Positions 34,466-43,433 are shown, counted from the stretch's first letter. The stretch is DNA of 46,861 nt from Actinomycetota bacterium (GCA_005772765.1 SXIR01000066.1:1-46861), one strand, 5' to 3'. Program-made: numbers and translations. Notes: generated by a model not told the origin, from the letters alone.

Positions 34466-35205
34466 CCGATACACCGTCCGCCGGCGCTGGCTCGCCGCTC
34501 GATCGACTGCATGCGGTGCAAGACGTCGACCTCGAGCTCGCGCAGTTGGCGCATCGCCGTGCCGCACTGCCGGAACGGGCCGAGCTCGACCAGGTTCTGC
34601 GGACCGGCAAAGCCGCCCACGATGCGCTGACCGCTCGCCGCGCCGAGCGCGACGCCCTCGCACGCGCGGTCAAGGCGCTCGATGACGAGGCGACGACGGT
34701 TGCCGCGAAGGCCCAGGGCGTCGACGACAAGCTCTATTCCGGCAAGGTCACCTCACCCCGCGAGCTGCAAGATCTCCAAGCGGACCTCGACCAGCTCCGG
34801 GCGCAGCAGCGCAATATCGAAGATCGTGAACTCGAACAGATGGAGCTCGCCGAGTCGCTCGACGCCCGAGTGGCTGACGCTGAGGGGGCGTTGGCCGCAA
34901 TGGGACGCGATGTCGAACGACTCCGGTCCGCGGTCGCTGCATCCGAGCACGAAATCGATGCTGCGATTGCGGTCGCGCACTCGGAGTTGGCTCGCCGGCG
35001 GTCGGAGGTTCCCGAGCCGCTGCTCACCGAATACGACCGACGTCGGGCGGTCAACGACGGCGTGGGCGCCGCGCTGTTGATCGGCGACACCTGCCAGGGC
35101 TGTCGTCTGTCGATTCCGGCTACCGAAGTCGACGAGATCCGACACGACACCGAGGGTCGAGTGTTCAGCTGCGACAACTGCGGTGCGATCCTCGTGCCGC
35201 GGTGA
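34462..35205 (+). CDS. Coiled-coil protein with C-terminal C4 zinc ribbon (COG1579/CdsZ-like)
   Basis: A 247-aa cytoplasmic protein. Residues about 15-185 are almost entirely charged heptad-like coiled coil (LQDLQADLDQLRAQQRNIEDRELEQMELAE). The C-terminus has two CxxC knuckles, CQGC (about 211-214) and CDNC (about 236-239), with LSIPATEVDEIR between them, the hallmark of this family. Related proteins have been linked to translation and nucleic-acid binding; the role here is not established. It sits immediately before RNase HI with a GTGA overlap, a pairing known in actinobacteria. Its start overlaps the PBP stop. Confidence 0.88.
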   Translation: MTDTPSAGAGSPLDRLHAVQDVDLELAQLAHRRAALPERAELDQVLRTGKAAHDALTARRAERDALARAVKALDDEATTVAAKAQGVDDKLYSGKVTSPRELQDLQADLDQLRAQQRNIEDRELEQMELAESLDARVADAEGALAAMGRDVERLRSAVAASEHEIDAAIAVAHSELARRRSEVPEPLLTEYDRRRAVNDGVGAALLIGDTCQGCRLSIPATEVDEIRHDTEGRVFSCDNCGAILVPR

Positions 35206-35678
35206 ACGAACAGCTCGGATTCGAACTCTCGGGCGCTACGCGACCTCACCGCAACCTGGCGTTGTGGTTCGACGGTGCGTCGCGCGGCAACGGTCAGCCG
35301 GGTGCGCGGGCGTCGATCGGGGGCCTCGTGCGCGATGCCGACACCGGCGAGGTCTTGGCGGAGGTGTCGACCGCGATCGGCGAGGAAACCAACAACGTCG
35401 CCGAGTACCAGGCACTGCTCGAAACGGTGCGCTGCGCGAACCAGTTCGGCGCCGACACGCTCCGGGTGCACGGCGACTCGGCCCTGGTGATCAATCAGTT
35501 GCGGGGTGAGTGGAAGGTCAAGGCATCGCACCTGCATCCGCTGATTCGTTCCGTGCGCGATGCCGTGCGGGGCTACCAGCAGGTCGAGTTCGTCCACGTG
35601 CGCCGTGAACACAACCGCGAAGCCGACGCGCTGGCGAATCAAGCGCTCGACGCGGCCGACCCAGGCGCCGTTCGGTGA
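35202..35678 (+). CDS. Ribonuclease HI family protein
   Basis: A 158-aa RNase H fold enzyme that cuts RNA in RNA-DNA hybrids. The four acidic catalytic positions are visible: Asp24 in FDGASRGN, Glu68 in NNVAEY, Asp92 in HGDSALV and Asp142 in HNREADALAN. Lengths between them match stand-alone bacterial and archaeal-type RNase HI without the basic protrusion. The first 15 residues precede the fold. GTG 35202 overlaps the previous stop (GTGA), and its own stop overlaps the next GTG in the same way. Its proximity to recombination genes may be incidental. Confidence 0.93.
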   Translation: MNEQLGFELSGATRPHRNLALWFDGASRGNGQPGARASIGGLVRDADTGEVLAEVSTAIGEETNNVAEYQALLETVRCANQFGADTLRVHGDSALVINQLRGEWKVKASHLHPLIRSVRDAVRGYQQVEFVHVRREHNREADALANQALDAADPGAVR

Positions 35679-36148
35679 TCACCTGGTATGCCGCTGGGGC
35701 TGTCGTGGCGGTCTGGGTCGTGTTCCAGAGCACGGGACTCGACTTTCGCTTCGTTGCGTTCGGCGGGATCGTGCCGCTCGGCGATGCCGTTGTCGGTCAC
35801 CAAGCGGTCTTGCACTCACTGATCGCGCCGACCGTTGCCATGACGGCGGTGATGGCCGCGACGGCGGGTCGAGGTCGCCGCCTGACCCGGCGACGTTGGA
35901 TCGGTCTTCCGATCGGTTGGTACTTCGGGTTGGTCTTGTCGGGTGCCTTCGCGCATCGGGCCGTGTTCTGGTGGCCTGCGTTCGGCGCGTCATTCGGCGA
36001 CGAGGCGATTTGGCCGCCGATCTCGGTCGCAGTTGCACTCGAGGTGGTCGGACTCGTTGCATTGCGCACGGTCTGGAACCGGGCCGAACTCCAGGCCGTG
36101 GAGCGCCGACGTGCGTTTCTCGCGTCGGGTCGGCTGGACCTTCCGTGA
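35675..36148 (+). CDS. Membrane protein of unknown function (157 aa)
   Basis: I do not recognise this family. It has four probable membrane segments: about 3-20 (WYAAGAVVAVWVVFQST), about 45-65 (SLIAPTVAMTAVMAAT), about 77-97 (GLPIGWYFGLVLSGAFA) and about 115-133. A positively charged loop (GRGRRLTRRRW) lies between the second and third. No catalytic motif was seen. GTGA overlaps at both ends tie it to RNase HI before it and the phosphatase after it. Related proteins may occur next to histidine phosphatases in other Acidimicrobiia, which I cannot check here. Confidence 0.75.
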   Translation: MITWYAAGAVVAVWVVFQSTGLDFRFVAFGGIVPLGDAVVGHQAVLHSLIAPTVAMTAVMAATAGRGRRLTRRRWIGLPIGWYFGLVLSGAFAHRAVFWWPAFGASFGDEAIWPPISVAVALEVVGLVALRTVWNRAELQAVERRRAFLASGRLDLP

Positions 36149-36795
36149 TCGTGCTCGTCCGTCACGGACAGACTGCGGCAAACGCGCAAGGACGGCTGCA
36201 AGGCCGTACCGACCTCTCCCTGTCGGATGTCGGTCGAGCGCAAGCCCAGGGCGTCGCTCGGCACCTCGTGCAGCAATACTTGAGGTTGCCGGCGTTCGAT
36301 CCAGCCGGGATCGGGGCGCGCCGCATTCGCATCGTGACGAGTCCGTTGCCCCGTGCCGTCCAGACCGCCGCGGCCATCGCGTCCGGGTTCGGGGTCGATG
36401 TCGCAATCGAACCTCGTCTGATCGAACTCGATTATGGCGAGTGGGAAGGTCGGCCGCTTGGCGAGGTCTCGTCGGACGACTGGGCGCGATGGCGTAACGA
36501 TCCCGAGTTCGCACCGCCCGGGGGCGAGTCATTGGTTGCGGTTCGGGCGCGGGTCGATGCCTGGCTCGGCGATGTCACCCAGACGTCGGAACCGGCCGCG
36601 GAGGTGCTCATCGCGGTGAGTCACGTCTCGCCGATCAAGGCCGCGATCTGCGCAGCGTTGGGGAGTGACGACACCGCATCATGGCGGTTGCACCTCGACG
36701 TGGCGTCGATCAGCCGACTCGAACGTCGGGGTTCGGGTTTCGTCGTCTGCTCGTTCAACGAGACACCGGCTGCGGCCGATGGCGTGGCACACTGA
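36145..36795 (+). CDS. Histidine phosphatase (phosphoglycerate-mutase-like)
   Basis: A 216-aa branch-2 type enzyme of the histidine phosphatase superfamily. LVRHGQT (catalytic His7) begins almost at the N-terminus, followed by SPLPRAVQTAAAIA (Arg and substrate loop), ELDYGEWEGR with the acid, and AVSHVSPIKAAI (second His, about 159). Such proteins dephosphorylate small phosphoesters; CobC, PhoE and GpmB-like activities cannot be told apart from sequence. GTG 36145 overlaps the previous stop by GTGA, and the next ATG begins three bases after its own stop. Confidence 0.92.
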   Translation: MIVLVRHGQTAANAQGRLQGRTDLSLSDVGRAQAQGVARHLVQQYLRLPAFDPAGIGARRIRIVTSPLPRAVQTAAAIASGFGVDVAIEPRLIELDYGEWEGRPLGEVSSDDWARWRNDPEFAPPGGESLVAVRARVDAWLGDVTQTSEPAAEVLIAVSHVSPIKAAICAALGSDDTASWRLHLDVASISRLERRGSGFVVCSFNETPAAADGVAH

Positions 36796-36798
36796 TAC

Positions 36799-37479
36799 AT
36801 GGCAACGGCCCGATCCGGACCTACGACGACTCGTCAATCCGTGCCGGTCGTGGCCCCAGGTATGCGTCGCCGGAGTTGGAACGGTGCCAAGTTGGCAATC
36901 GGCATCGGTGTGCTGCTCTTGGTGACCGTCGTGAGCGCAGTTGCGGGTTGGGGCACGCTGCGCGAAATCGGCGAGGGGAGTGGCCGCAGCGCGGTCCAGG
37001 ACTACCTAGCCGGCGACGGCCATCGCTTTCGCAGCGACGACGGTGGGTTTGCCGTGCTGTTGCCCGAGGTGCCTGAAGAACGGGTATCGACGATCGACTT
37101 GGCCGATGGCGCGACCGAGATTCGCGGTGTACAGGCGTCGCTCGGCGACGATCGCAAGGTGCGTGTGAGTTGGCTCGACTTGGAGTCGTCGCCGACGGCC
37201 GACGAGGCCGCGTTCGTCTTGCCGGCCGTCGCGGTCTTCGTCGGCCAAGACGTCGAGTCGACGCCGACGGAAGGCGCGATGCGCGAGGGCACCGAGCACC
37301 CGACCTACGACTTCGTGCTCGAAGTACTCGGCGATCCCGCGGTCGAACAACCGACCACCGTGGTCGACGCTCGCTTGATCCTCGTCGAATCGCGGATCTT
37401 CCTGTTCCGGGTCGAAGGCACCGACCTGGCCCCGGAGATCCTCGACTTCGTCGCCACGGAGTTCGAACTGCGCTCCTGA
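36799..37479 (+). CDS. Membrane-anchored protein of unknown function (226 aa)
   Basis: I do not recognise this protein. A basic, Thr/Arg-rich N-terminal tail of about 28 residues precedes one membrane segment (about 33-52, AIGIGVLLLVTVVSAVAGW). An extracytoplasmic domain of about 170 residues then follows, mixed alpha/beta and acidic (DGGFAVLLPEVPEERVSTIDLADG, SWLDLESSPTADEAAF). It shows no Cys pair and no catalytic motif. A single-pass type II topology is likely. It ends the overlapping gene run. The 260-bp gap after it carries a small hairpin and a possible promoter for the PKD-repeat protein. Confidence 0.75.
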   Translation: MATARSGPTTTRQSVPVVAPGMRRRSWNGAKLAIGIGVLLLVTVVSAVAGWGTLREIGEGSGRSAVQDYLAGDGHRFRSDDGGFAVLLPEVPEERVSTIDLADGATEIRGVQASLGDDRKVRVSWLDLESSPTADEAAFVLPAVAVFVGQDVESTPTEGAMREGTEHPTYDFVLEVLGDPAVEQPTTVVDARLILVESRIFLFRVEGTDLAPEILDFVATEFELRS

Positions 37480-37522
37480 GGCGGCCAGCCGACCCGCGGG
37501 CAGGCGCGCGCGACGCCGTTCG

Positions 37523-37537
37523 TGGCCGTTTCGGCCA
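37523..37537 (+). terminator. Short hairpin after the 32.3-37.5 kb gene run
   Basis: TGGCCG/CGGCCA stem with a TTT loop, 44 bases after the last stop. No T-run follows. It is a weak terminator candidate. Confidence 0.3.
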
Positions 37538-37636
37538 GTTGAGCGCACTCCTCCTACTGTGACCGAGATCCCTCTACCCACACTCGAGCGTGCCATTTGG
37601 TCCAAACGGCGCATTGCGGGAGGTTCTGGCTGTGCG

Positions 37637-37642
37637 TAGAGT
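37637..37642 (+). promoter_or_regulatory. Possible -10 box for the PKD-repeat gene
   Basis: TAGAGT, 97 bases before GTG 37740. Unlike its neighbours it would leave a 5' leader of about 90 nt. No convincing -35 is seen. Confidence 0.3.
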
Positions 37643-37739
37643 GAGGATTCGTGGGGCCTGTTGTGGGTCGCGGCGGAGTCTGTGAGCCGCTGCGCGCCTT
37701 GGTGGGGCCACGTCGCTGGGTGGAGAACAAGGGGTTTTC

Positions 37740-40700
37740 GTGAAGATCAAGTGGTTCGGTTTTGCCCGTTCGCGACGCACGGTCGCGGCGCTCGGGATTG
37801 CGAGCATCGCCGCCGGTTCGCTCGCCATGAACTCGACGCCGGAGGCCGCAAAGGCCGCCCAGCCGGTTCCGGGGCACACGGCGCTGCCGCCCGACATCAC
37901 GCGGACCAACATGCCGCGCATCACGACCGGTGAGATCTTCGATCTCGAATACATCGGCAACAACGTCTTCGTCGCAGGCACGTTCACCTCGATCCGCAAC
38001 AACGCCACGGGCAACACGACGAACTACAACCAGCGTTGGTTGGCGAAGTTCAGCCTCACGACCGGGCTCGTCGACCCGAACTTCCGTCCGACATTCGACA
38101 GCGGCAGCGTCGACGAGATCGAGGCATCGCCCGACGGCACGAAGCTCTTCGTGGTCGGCCGGTTCAACAACGTCAACGGTGTCCCCGGGTCGAACGCACG
38201 CAAGATCGCCGCGCTGAACCCCACCACCGGTGCGCTGATCCCCGGATTCAGCGCCCGTGCGTCGGCTGGTGTCACGTCGGTCGAAGCAACGAACTCGACG
38301 GTGTACATCGGTGGCCAGTTCACGTTCGTGAACGGCATCGCCCGTACCGGACTGGCTGCGCTCAACGCCAACACGGGCGCGCTCGTGTCCGGGTTCAACA
38401 ACAACCTCTCCGGTGGTATTGGCGTGAACGGTGCGCTCACGGTGCAAGCGCTTGTGCTGTCTCCGGACGACAGCACGCTTCTCGTCGTGCACACCGGCCG
38501 CCAGATCGCTGGCCAGGACCGCTACGGCGTTGGGCTGATCAACACCGCGAACAACCAGTTGCTCCCGTGGCGGACGCGTCTTTGGGACGACAACCTCCCG
38601 TTCGTCGGCGGTGTTCAGCGCATCTACACCGGCGCAATTTCTCCCAATGGTCAGTACTTCGTGGTCGGGAGCGGCTCGGGCGGCGACCGCCCCCCGATCA
38701 GCGACACCGCAATCGCCTTCCCGATCGCGGGTGGCGACAACATGCAGCCGCTGTGGATCTCGCGCCTGTTCGACAGCGTCTACTCGATCGCCATCAGCGA
38801 GAACGCCGTCTACGTCGGCGGTCACTTCAACTACATCGAATCGCCCACGGCACCCGACCCGTGGCCGGGTCTGACCGAGGTTGGCTACGGCCGGGGCCAG
38901 GGTCTGGCGGGATACGGACTCGGTGACGACATCGTCACCCGTGACCACGTTGGAGCGCTCAACCCGGTCGACGGCAAGGCGCTCGAATGGGACCCGGGTT
39001 CCAACTCCTTCGAAGGCAACAAGGCAATGCTCGTGCACCCCCGTGGCGTGATCACCGGCGGTGACGCGACGACCCAGGGCGGCTTCACCGTCGGGCGCAT
39101 CGCGTTCTACGACTTCAACTCGGTGCCGGCCCCCGGAGCGAACGAAACGACGATCACCGCTCCGATCAAGGGCCGGGTCGAAGCGGCCGACGAGCCGTTC
39201 ACGATCGAAGGTCTTGCGACCGCGACGAGCGGCGTGCGTCGCGTGCAACTCGAAATCCAAGACCGTGGCAACAACCAGTACCTGCAAGACGATGGCGTCA
39301 CGTGGAGCGGCGCGTGGAACGGCATCGATTCGACGTTGACGACGCCGAACGCGACGAGCACCACGTATTCGTCGACCTTCACAATCTCCGGGAACCGGCG
39401 CATCAAGTTGCTCGCCAAGACGTTCGGCGTGAACGGGTCGAGTGATGCGACGAAGGCGCAGATCTACTTCGAGACGTTCGGACTTTCCGACGACACGCCG
39501 GGCACGGCGATCAACGGTCCGTCGGGTGTCGTCCCGACGCTCACGTGGACGGCAACGGGAACCGCGACCGACGACGTCGGCGTGAACTCGATCGTCCACA
39601 CGCTGCGTGACTCCGACAACTTCTACCTCCAAGACGACGGCAGCACGGGCGCGGCGTACAACTCGTTCATCGGTCAGCCCGACGTGGTTGGCGCGACGGC
39701 CGCAACCTGGTCGTGGGAGTGGACCGTGCCCTACGAGGACACGTGGACCATGCAGGCCACCGCGGTCGACACTGCCGGCCAAGCCGACCTGCGCAGTTCG
39801 GACCGCTCGTGGATCGTGAGCTCGACGGCCCTCGCGCCGACGGTCACGATCTCGGCGCCGACGCAAATGACTCCGCCGGTGACGGTGAACCCGCTCACGT
39901 TGGCGCCGGGCGCCCCGCTGACCTTCAGCGGTTCGGCGGTCGACGACGAGGGCCTCGACTTCGTCGATATTCAACTTCGGAACACGGCGACCCGCGAGAA
40001 CCTCGCCGCCGATGGCACGTGGGGCGTCGACTCGATCCTCGACTGGCACCGCATCAGCCCGCTGACGTCGTTGCCGGGTTCGAGTTACAACTGGACCTAC
40101 ACGACGCCGTTCAACCTGCGTCCCGGCACCTACACGTTCACCGTGCGGGCGACCGACGACATCGGATTGACGACGGCGACGGCGTTCCGCGGCACCCTCA
40201 CGATCAACGTGCAGGTCCCCGGCGACGCGCCGCCGAACGGTCTGCTCGATGTCACCGGCACGACGCTGAACACGGCGACGATGACGATCCCGCTCACCGG
40301 AACGGCCACCGACGACTTCGGCGTCGCCGCAGTGCGGGTGACCATCCGCGACCGCGACACGAACCGGTACCTCCAGAACGACGGTTCGATGGCCGTCGCC
40401 TTCGCGTTGCTCGACGCGACCCTCACCTACCCGGGCGCACCGGCCACGCCGTGGTCGCTGACCCGAACGGTGCCGACCGCCGGCGACTACGACATCGTGG
40501 CCTACGCCTTCGACGGTAGCGATCAGCAGGACCTCTCGACCACTGGCGCGACGGCTCGTCACCAGGTCTTCCCCGGTGACGTGGCGCCGACGGTGACCGA
40601 GGCGCTGCTGCAGCCCACCAATGGCACCGTGTTCACGGGCTCGCGGATCCAGGTGAGTGGTCGGCTGGAAGACAACAACCAGATCGCCCAGGCTCAGGTG

Positions 40701-42770
40701 GGGATCCGCAACGCTGCGGGTCAGTACATGAGTTCGACCGGAACGTTCACGAGCACCACGGTGAGTTTCCGGACGGCGTTCTTGAACAGCCCGGGCTCGC
40801 CGGGATCGAACTTCAGCTACACGACGCCGATCATCCCGGCTGGTTCGTACACCGTGCTCGTGCGTGGTGTCGACAGCCTCGGGCTCATCACGCCGGTGCC
40901 GAGCGAGCGCACCGTGACCGTGGGAGGACCGGCGACCAACCTTTCGCCCGTAGCGAACTTCACCTACGTCTGCAACCAGAACATCTGCAACTTCGACGGC
41001 CGGACCTCGACCGACGAGAACGCGCCGACGCTGACCTATGCGTGGAGCTTCGGGAACGGGACCACCGGAACCGGCTCGGTCCCGATCCGTACCTTCACCG
41101 CGGCCGGCACCTACGCCGTGTCGTTGACCGTGACCGACGAGTACGGCAAGTCGAATACGACGTTGCAGACCGTGACGATCGGCGAACCGGTGACGAACCT
41201 CGCGCCCGTGCCGGTGCTCAACCCGCCGGTGTGCGCGGCCCGAGTCTGCAACTTCTCGGCCGTCGGATCGACCGATCCGAACCTTGGTGACACGCTCACC
41301 TATCTGTGGAACTGGGGTGACGCGACGGCCAACAGCACGACGTCGGCGGTCAGCCACACCTTCCCGACCGACGGTACGTTCAACGTGACGCTGACGGTGA
41401 CCGACGGTTGGGGTCGCTCGGCAGTCGCCACCCTGCCGGTCACGATCGCCGAGCCGTTGACGAACGTCGCGCCGACACCAGTGATCAGCACCCCCGTGTG
41501 TGCCGCTCGCACCTGCAACATCTCGGGCCTCAGCTCGAGCGATCCCGATGGTGACGCGTTCACGTACTTGTGGACGTTCGGCGACGGTCCGACGACGAGC
41601 ACTGCGTCGGTGCCGACCAAGACCTACGCAGCCGACGGCACGTACACCATTACGTTGACCGTGACCGATGCATGGGGTGACGCGGCGTCGATCACGTACG
41701 ACCTGACGCTGGCGAAGCCGTTGACCAACGTCGCGCCGACGCCGGTGATCGGTATCCCGACGTGTTTGGGTCGCTCCTGCACCTTCACGGCGATCGGATC
41801 GACCGACGCTAACGGTGATCCGATCACCTACGCATGGAACTTCGGTGACGGTGGAGCTGCGAGCACGCTCGCGACGGTCACCAAGGCCTACGCGGCCGAC
41901 GGTGTCTACACCGTGACCCTCACCGCGACCGACGGTTGGGGCGATGCGGCGGCGACGACCTACGAGTTGACGATCGGAGTGCCGGTCACGAACGTCGCGC
42001 CGACCGTTGTGATCAATCCGCCGGCCTGTACCGCTCGGACGTGCACGTTCTCGGCGGTCGGATCCGTCGACCCGAACGGCGACCCGTTCACGTACTCGTG
42101 GAACTTCGGTGACGGTGGTGCCGTGAGCACGGCGACCACGCCGACGAAGACCTACACGGCGAACAACACCTACACGGTGACGTTGACCCTGACGGACGCG
42201 TGGGGCGTCGCAGCGTCGAACAGCATCACGTTGCCGATCGTCGAACCCGGGACCAACGTTGCTCCGGTCGCCGTCATCCCGGCGCCCGCATGTGTCGCTC
42301 GTACCTGCACGTTCACGGCGCTGTCGTCGAGCGATGCGAACGGCGACGCCATGACGTATTCGTGGAACTTCGGTGACGGTGGTGCGGCGAGCACGTCGGC
42401 CACGCCGGCAAAGGCCTACGCCGCGGACGGCACCTACACCGTGACGTTGACGGTGACCGATGCATGGGGTCAGATCGGCACGACGACCCGCGTGGTGACG
42501 ATCGCCGAGCCGGTGACGAACGTCGCGCCGGTGCCGTTGATCAACCCGCCGTCGTGCAACGGTCTGTGGTGTGTGTTCTCGGCTGCGGGTACGACCGATG
42601 CCAACGGGGACCCGATCACCTACACCTGGGCCTGGGGCGACGCAACCGCCAACTCGACCGGAGCTGCGCCCGGACACGCATTCCCGGCGGCCGGTACTTA
42701 CACGGTCACGCTGACGGCGACCGACGCGTGGGGCGACTTCGCCACCACCACGGTGGATGTCACCGTCTGA
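37740..42770 (+). CDS. Secreted multidomain protein: propeller-like N-terminus, Ig-like repeats, seven PKD domains
   Basis: A 1676-aa exported protein. The signal peptide is about 1-41 (RSRRTVAALGIASIAAGSLAM ... AKAAQP). Residues about 55-460 look like a beta-propeller or delta-60-type repeat domain with recurring GxFxxVNG elements (VGRFNNVNGV, IGGQFTFVNGI, VGGHFNYIES). Residues about 470-1060 hold five Ig-like repeats marked by a motif around YLQDDG (NQYLQDDG, NFYLQDDG, ENLAADG, NRYLQNDG, GQYMSSTG). Residues about 1066-1676 are seven PKD domains of about 88 residues, each with WNFGDGG-like and TVTLTVTDAWG-like strands and a Cys pair (CxxRxC). No C-terminal membrane anchor, LPxTG or sorting tail was seen; it ends directly after the last PKD. 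It is probably a surface or matrix adhesion protein (inference). Start GTG 37740. Confidence 0.88.
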   Translation: MKIKWFGFARSRRTVAALGIASIAAGSLAMNSTPEAAKAAQPVPGHTALPPDITRTNMPRITTGEIFDLEYIGNNVFVAGTFTSIRNNATGNTTNYNQRWLAKFSLTTGLVDPNFRPTFDSGSVDEIEASPDGTKLFVVGRFNNVNGVPGSNARKIAALNPTTGALIPGFSARASAGVTSVEATNSTVYIGGQFTFVNGIARTGLAALNANTGALVSGFNNNLSGGIGVNGALTVQALVLSPDDSTLLVVHTGRQIAGQDRYGVGLINTANNQLLPWRTRLWDDNLPFVGGVQRIYTGAISPNGQYFVVGSGSGGDRPPISDTAIAFPIAGGDNMQPLWISRLFDSVYSIAISENAVYVGGHFNYIESPTAPDPWPGLTEVGYGRGQGLAGYGLGDDIVTRDHVGALNPVDGKALEWDPGSNSFEGNKAMLVHPRGVITGGDATTQGGFTVGRIAFYDFNSVPAPGANETTITAPIKGRVEAADEPFTIEGLATATSGVRRVQLEIQDRGNNQYLQDDGVTWSGAWNGIDSTLTTPNATSTTYSSTFTISGNRRIKLLAKTFGVNGSSDATKAQIYFETFGLSDDTPGTAINGPSGVVPTLTWTATGTATDDVGVNSIVHTLRDSDNFYLQDDGSTGAAYNSFIGQPDVVGATAATWSWEWTVPYEDTWTMQATAVDTAGQADLRSSDRSWIVSSTALAPTVTISAPTQMTPPVTVNPLTLAPGAPLTFSGSAVDDEGLDFVDIQLRNTATRENLAADGTWGVDSILDWHRISPLTSLPGSSYNWTYTTPFNLRPGTYTFTVRATDDIGLTTATAFRGTLTINVQVPGDAPPNGLLDVTGTTLNTATMTIPLTGTATDDFGVAAVRVTIRDRDTNRYLQNDGSMAVAFALLDATLTYPGAPATPWSLTRTVPTAGDYDIVAYAFDGSDQQDLSTTGATARHQVFPGDVAPTVTEALLQPTNGTVFTGSRIQVSGRLEDNNQIAQAQVGIRNAAGQYMSSTGTFTSTTVSFRTAFLNSPGSPGSNFSYTTPIIPAGSYTVLVRGVDSLGLITPVPSERTVTVGGPATNLSPVANFTYVCNQNICNFDGRTSTDENAPTLTYAWSFGNGTTGTGSVPIRTFTAAGTYAVSLTVTDEYGKSNTTLQTVTIGEPVTNLAPVPVLNPPVCAARVCNFSAVGSTDPNLGDTLTYLWNWGDATANSTTSAVSHTFPTDGTFNVTLTVTDGWGRSAVATLPVTIAEPLTNVAPTPVISTPVCAARTCNISGLSSSDPDGDAFTYLWTFGDGPTTSTASVPTKTYAADGTYTITLTVTDAWGDAASITYDLTLAKPLTNVAPTPVIGIPTCLGRSCTFTAIGSTDANGDPITYAWNFGDGGAASTLATVTKAYAADGVYTVTLTATDGWGDAAATTYELTIGVPVTNVAPTVVINPPACTARTCTFSAVGSVDPNGDPFTYSWNFGDGGAVSTATTPTKTYTANNTYTVTLTLTDAWGVAASNSITLPIVEPGTNVAPVAVIPAPACVARTCTFTALSSSDANGDAMTYSWNFGDGGAASTSATPAKAYAADGTYTVTLTVTDAWGQIGTTTRVVTIAEPVTNVAPVPLINPPSCNGLWCVFSAAGTTDANGDPITYTWAWGDATANSTGAAPGHAFPAAGTYTVTLTATDAWGDFATTTVDVTV
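40935..42767 (+). repeat. Seven tandem PKD-encoding repeats, about 260 bp each
   Basis: Units recur about every 255-267 bp, with near-identical blocks such as TGGAACTTCGGTGACGGTGG in units 4, 5 and 6 (near 41836, 42100 and 42363). Units 4-6 are the most alike, which suggests recent duplication; unit 1 is the most divergent. Two of seven, units 2 and 7, share GGGGYGACGCAAC-like blocks (TGGGGCGACG type) encoding WGDATANST. Confidence 0.9.
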
Positions 42771-42796
42771 ATCGTTCGCACACCCAGCGAACCTGT

Positions 42797-42828
42797 GATC
42801 GAGCCCCGGCTTCGGCCGGGGCTCGATC
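42797..42828 (+). terminator. Strong hairpin terminator after the PKD-repeat gene
   Basis: Perfect 14-bp stem GATCGAGCCCCGGC/GCCGGGGCTCGATC closed by a TTCG tetraloop, 26 bases after the stop. No T-run follows. The stem is symmetric, so it may also stop minus-strand transcription from the small ORF at 42927. Confidence 0.85.
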
Positions 42829-42926
42829 GCGTTCGTCGTGCCGACCCCAGCGGCTCCCGACGCGTGATCATGCGTCGGGAGCCGGGGGAGCGGGGACGAG
42901 TGCGGACTTGGCGGTTCTTTGGCGGT

Positions 42927-43190
42927 TCAGCGTTGCGGATCGAATCCGCACAGGCGAAGGGCCGGGCCGCGAGAATCAGTGGCGAGCGCAGCCGCAAGGT
43001 CGGCTTGATCGGCGGCGAGGTCGCGGTGCAGCGATCGGATGAGATCGGCGGCTCGTCCGTACCACTCGCCCAGCGCAGGCGCGAGCGGTGCGTAGCGATG
43101 AGCGTTGCTATCGAGCAGGAAACTCAGTACCTCGCGATCGGCTCCCGACATTTCGGTTGTTGCGTTCGTCAGTTCGTCGAAACCGGCCAC
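42927..43190 (-). CDS. Small protein (87 aa), unknown
   Basis: I do not recognise this family. The start is supported by a strong site: GGAGGT lies five bases before GTG 43190. The 87-residue product looks coding and mostly helical: a polar N-terminus (AGFDELTNATTEMSGADREVL), a central PALGEWYGRAADLIRSLHRDL helix, then an Ala/Asp-rich helix and a basic end (LRLCGFDPQR). No signal peptide or membrane segment is present. It begins 14 bases after the stop of another small minus-strand ORF (43205-43354), so the two may be cotranscribed. Confidence 0.7.
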   Translation of the reverse strand: MAGFDELTNATTEMSGADREVLSFLLDSNAHRYAPLAPALGEWYGRAADLIRSLHRDLAADQADLAAALATDSRGPALRLCGFDPQR

Positions 43191-43204
43191 TTCCTACCTC
43201 CGAG

Positions 43205-43354
43205 TCATGTTGCGAGCGTTCGTCCATCGACACGGTGGAAACTCCGCAACGCGCCGATGTTCGAGAGTTCGGACGTGTCGGCGCGGGATTCGGTTCCCAG
43301 CAGTCCGAGGATCGGTGTGCGGCGAGCCGCGAACGCACCCGACCCGTTCGGCAT
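43205..43354 (-). CDS. Possible small ORF (49 aa), unknown
   Basis: ATG 43354 opens a 49-codon frame with coding-like composition (GAFAARRTPILGLLGTE, then SELSNIGALRSFHRVDG). It lies 14 bases upstream of the well-supported 87-aa ORF on the same strand. No clear ribosome site was seen. It has no recognised domain. Together the two would form a minus-strand pair divergent from the M23 peptidase gene. Confidence 0.35.
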   Translation of the reverse strand: MPNGSGAFAARRTPILGLLGTESRADTSELSNIGALRSFHRVDGRTLAT

Positions 43355-43398
43355 CTCGATGCATGGTGGCTGGAGAGGCCCAGGTCACGATCGAGTTT

Positions 43399-43425
43399 GT
43401 GACGGCGCGCCCATCACGCCGTCAC
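43399..43425. promoter_or_regulatory. Inverted repeat upstream of the M23 peptidase gene
   Basis: Perfect 9-bp arms GTGACGGCG/CGCCGTCAC with a nine-base spacer. The dyad ends eight bases before the -10 box TACGGT, so it covers the -35 region, where a repressor or activator could act. It could instead act on the divergent small ORFs (start 43354). Confidence 0.5.
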
Positions 43426-43433
43426 CTCATTGC

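Noticed and set aside
37554-42677. A 1707-codon open frame on the minus strand
   Set aside because: It is antisense to the PKD-repeat gene. Its product is Arg/Asp/Val-rich without domains, a by-product of GC-rich codon use; the plus frame has a signal peptide and clear PKD domains.
40935-42767. CRISPR-like or satellite repeat array
   Set aside because: The repeats are about 260 bp, in frame and encode PKD domains; no spacers or cas genes are present.
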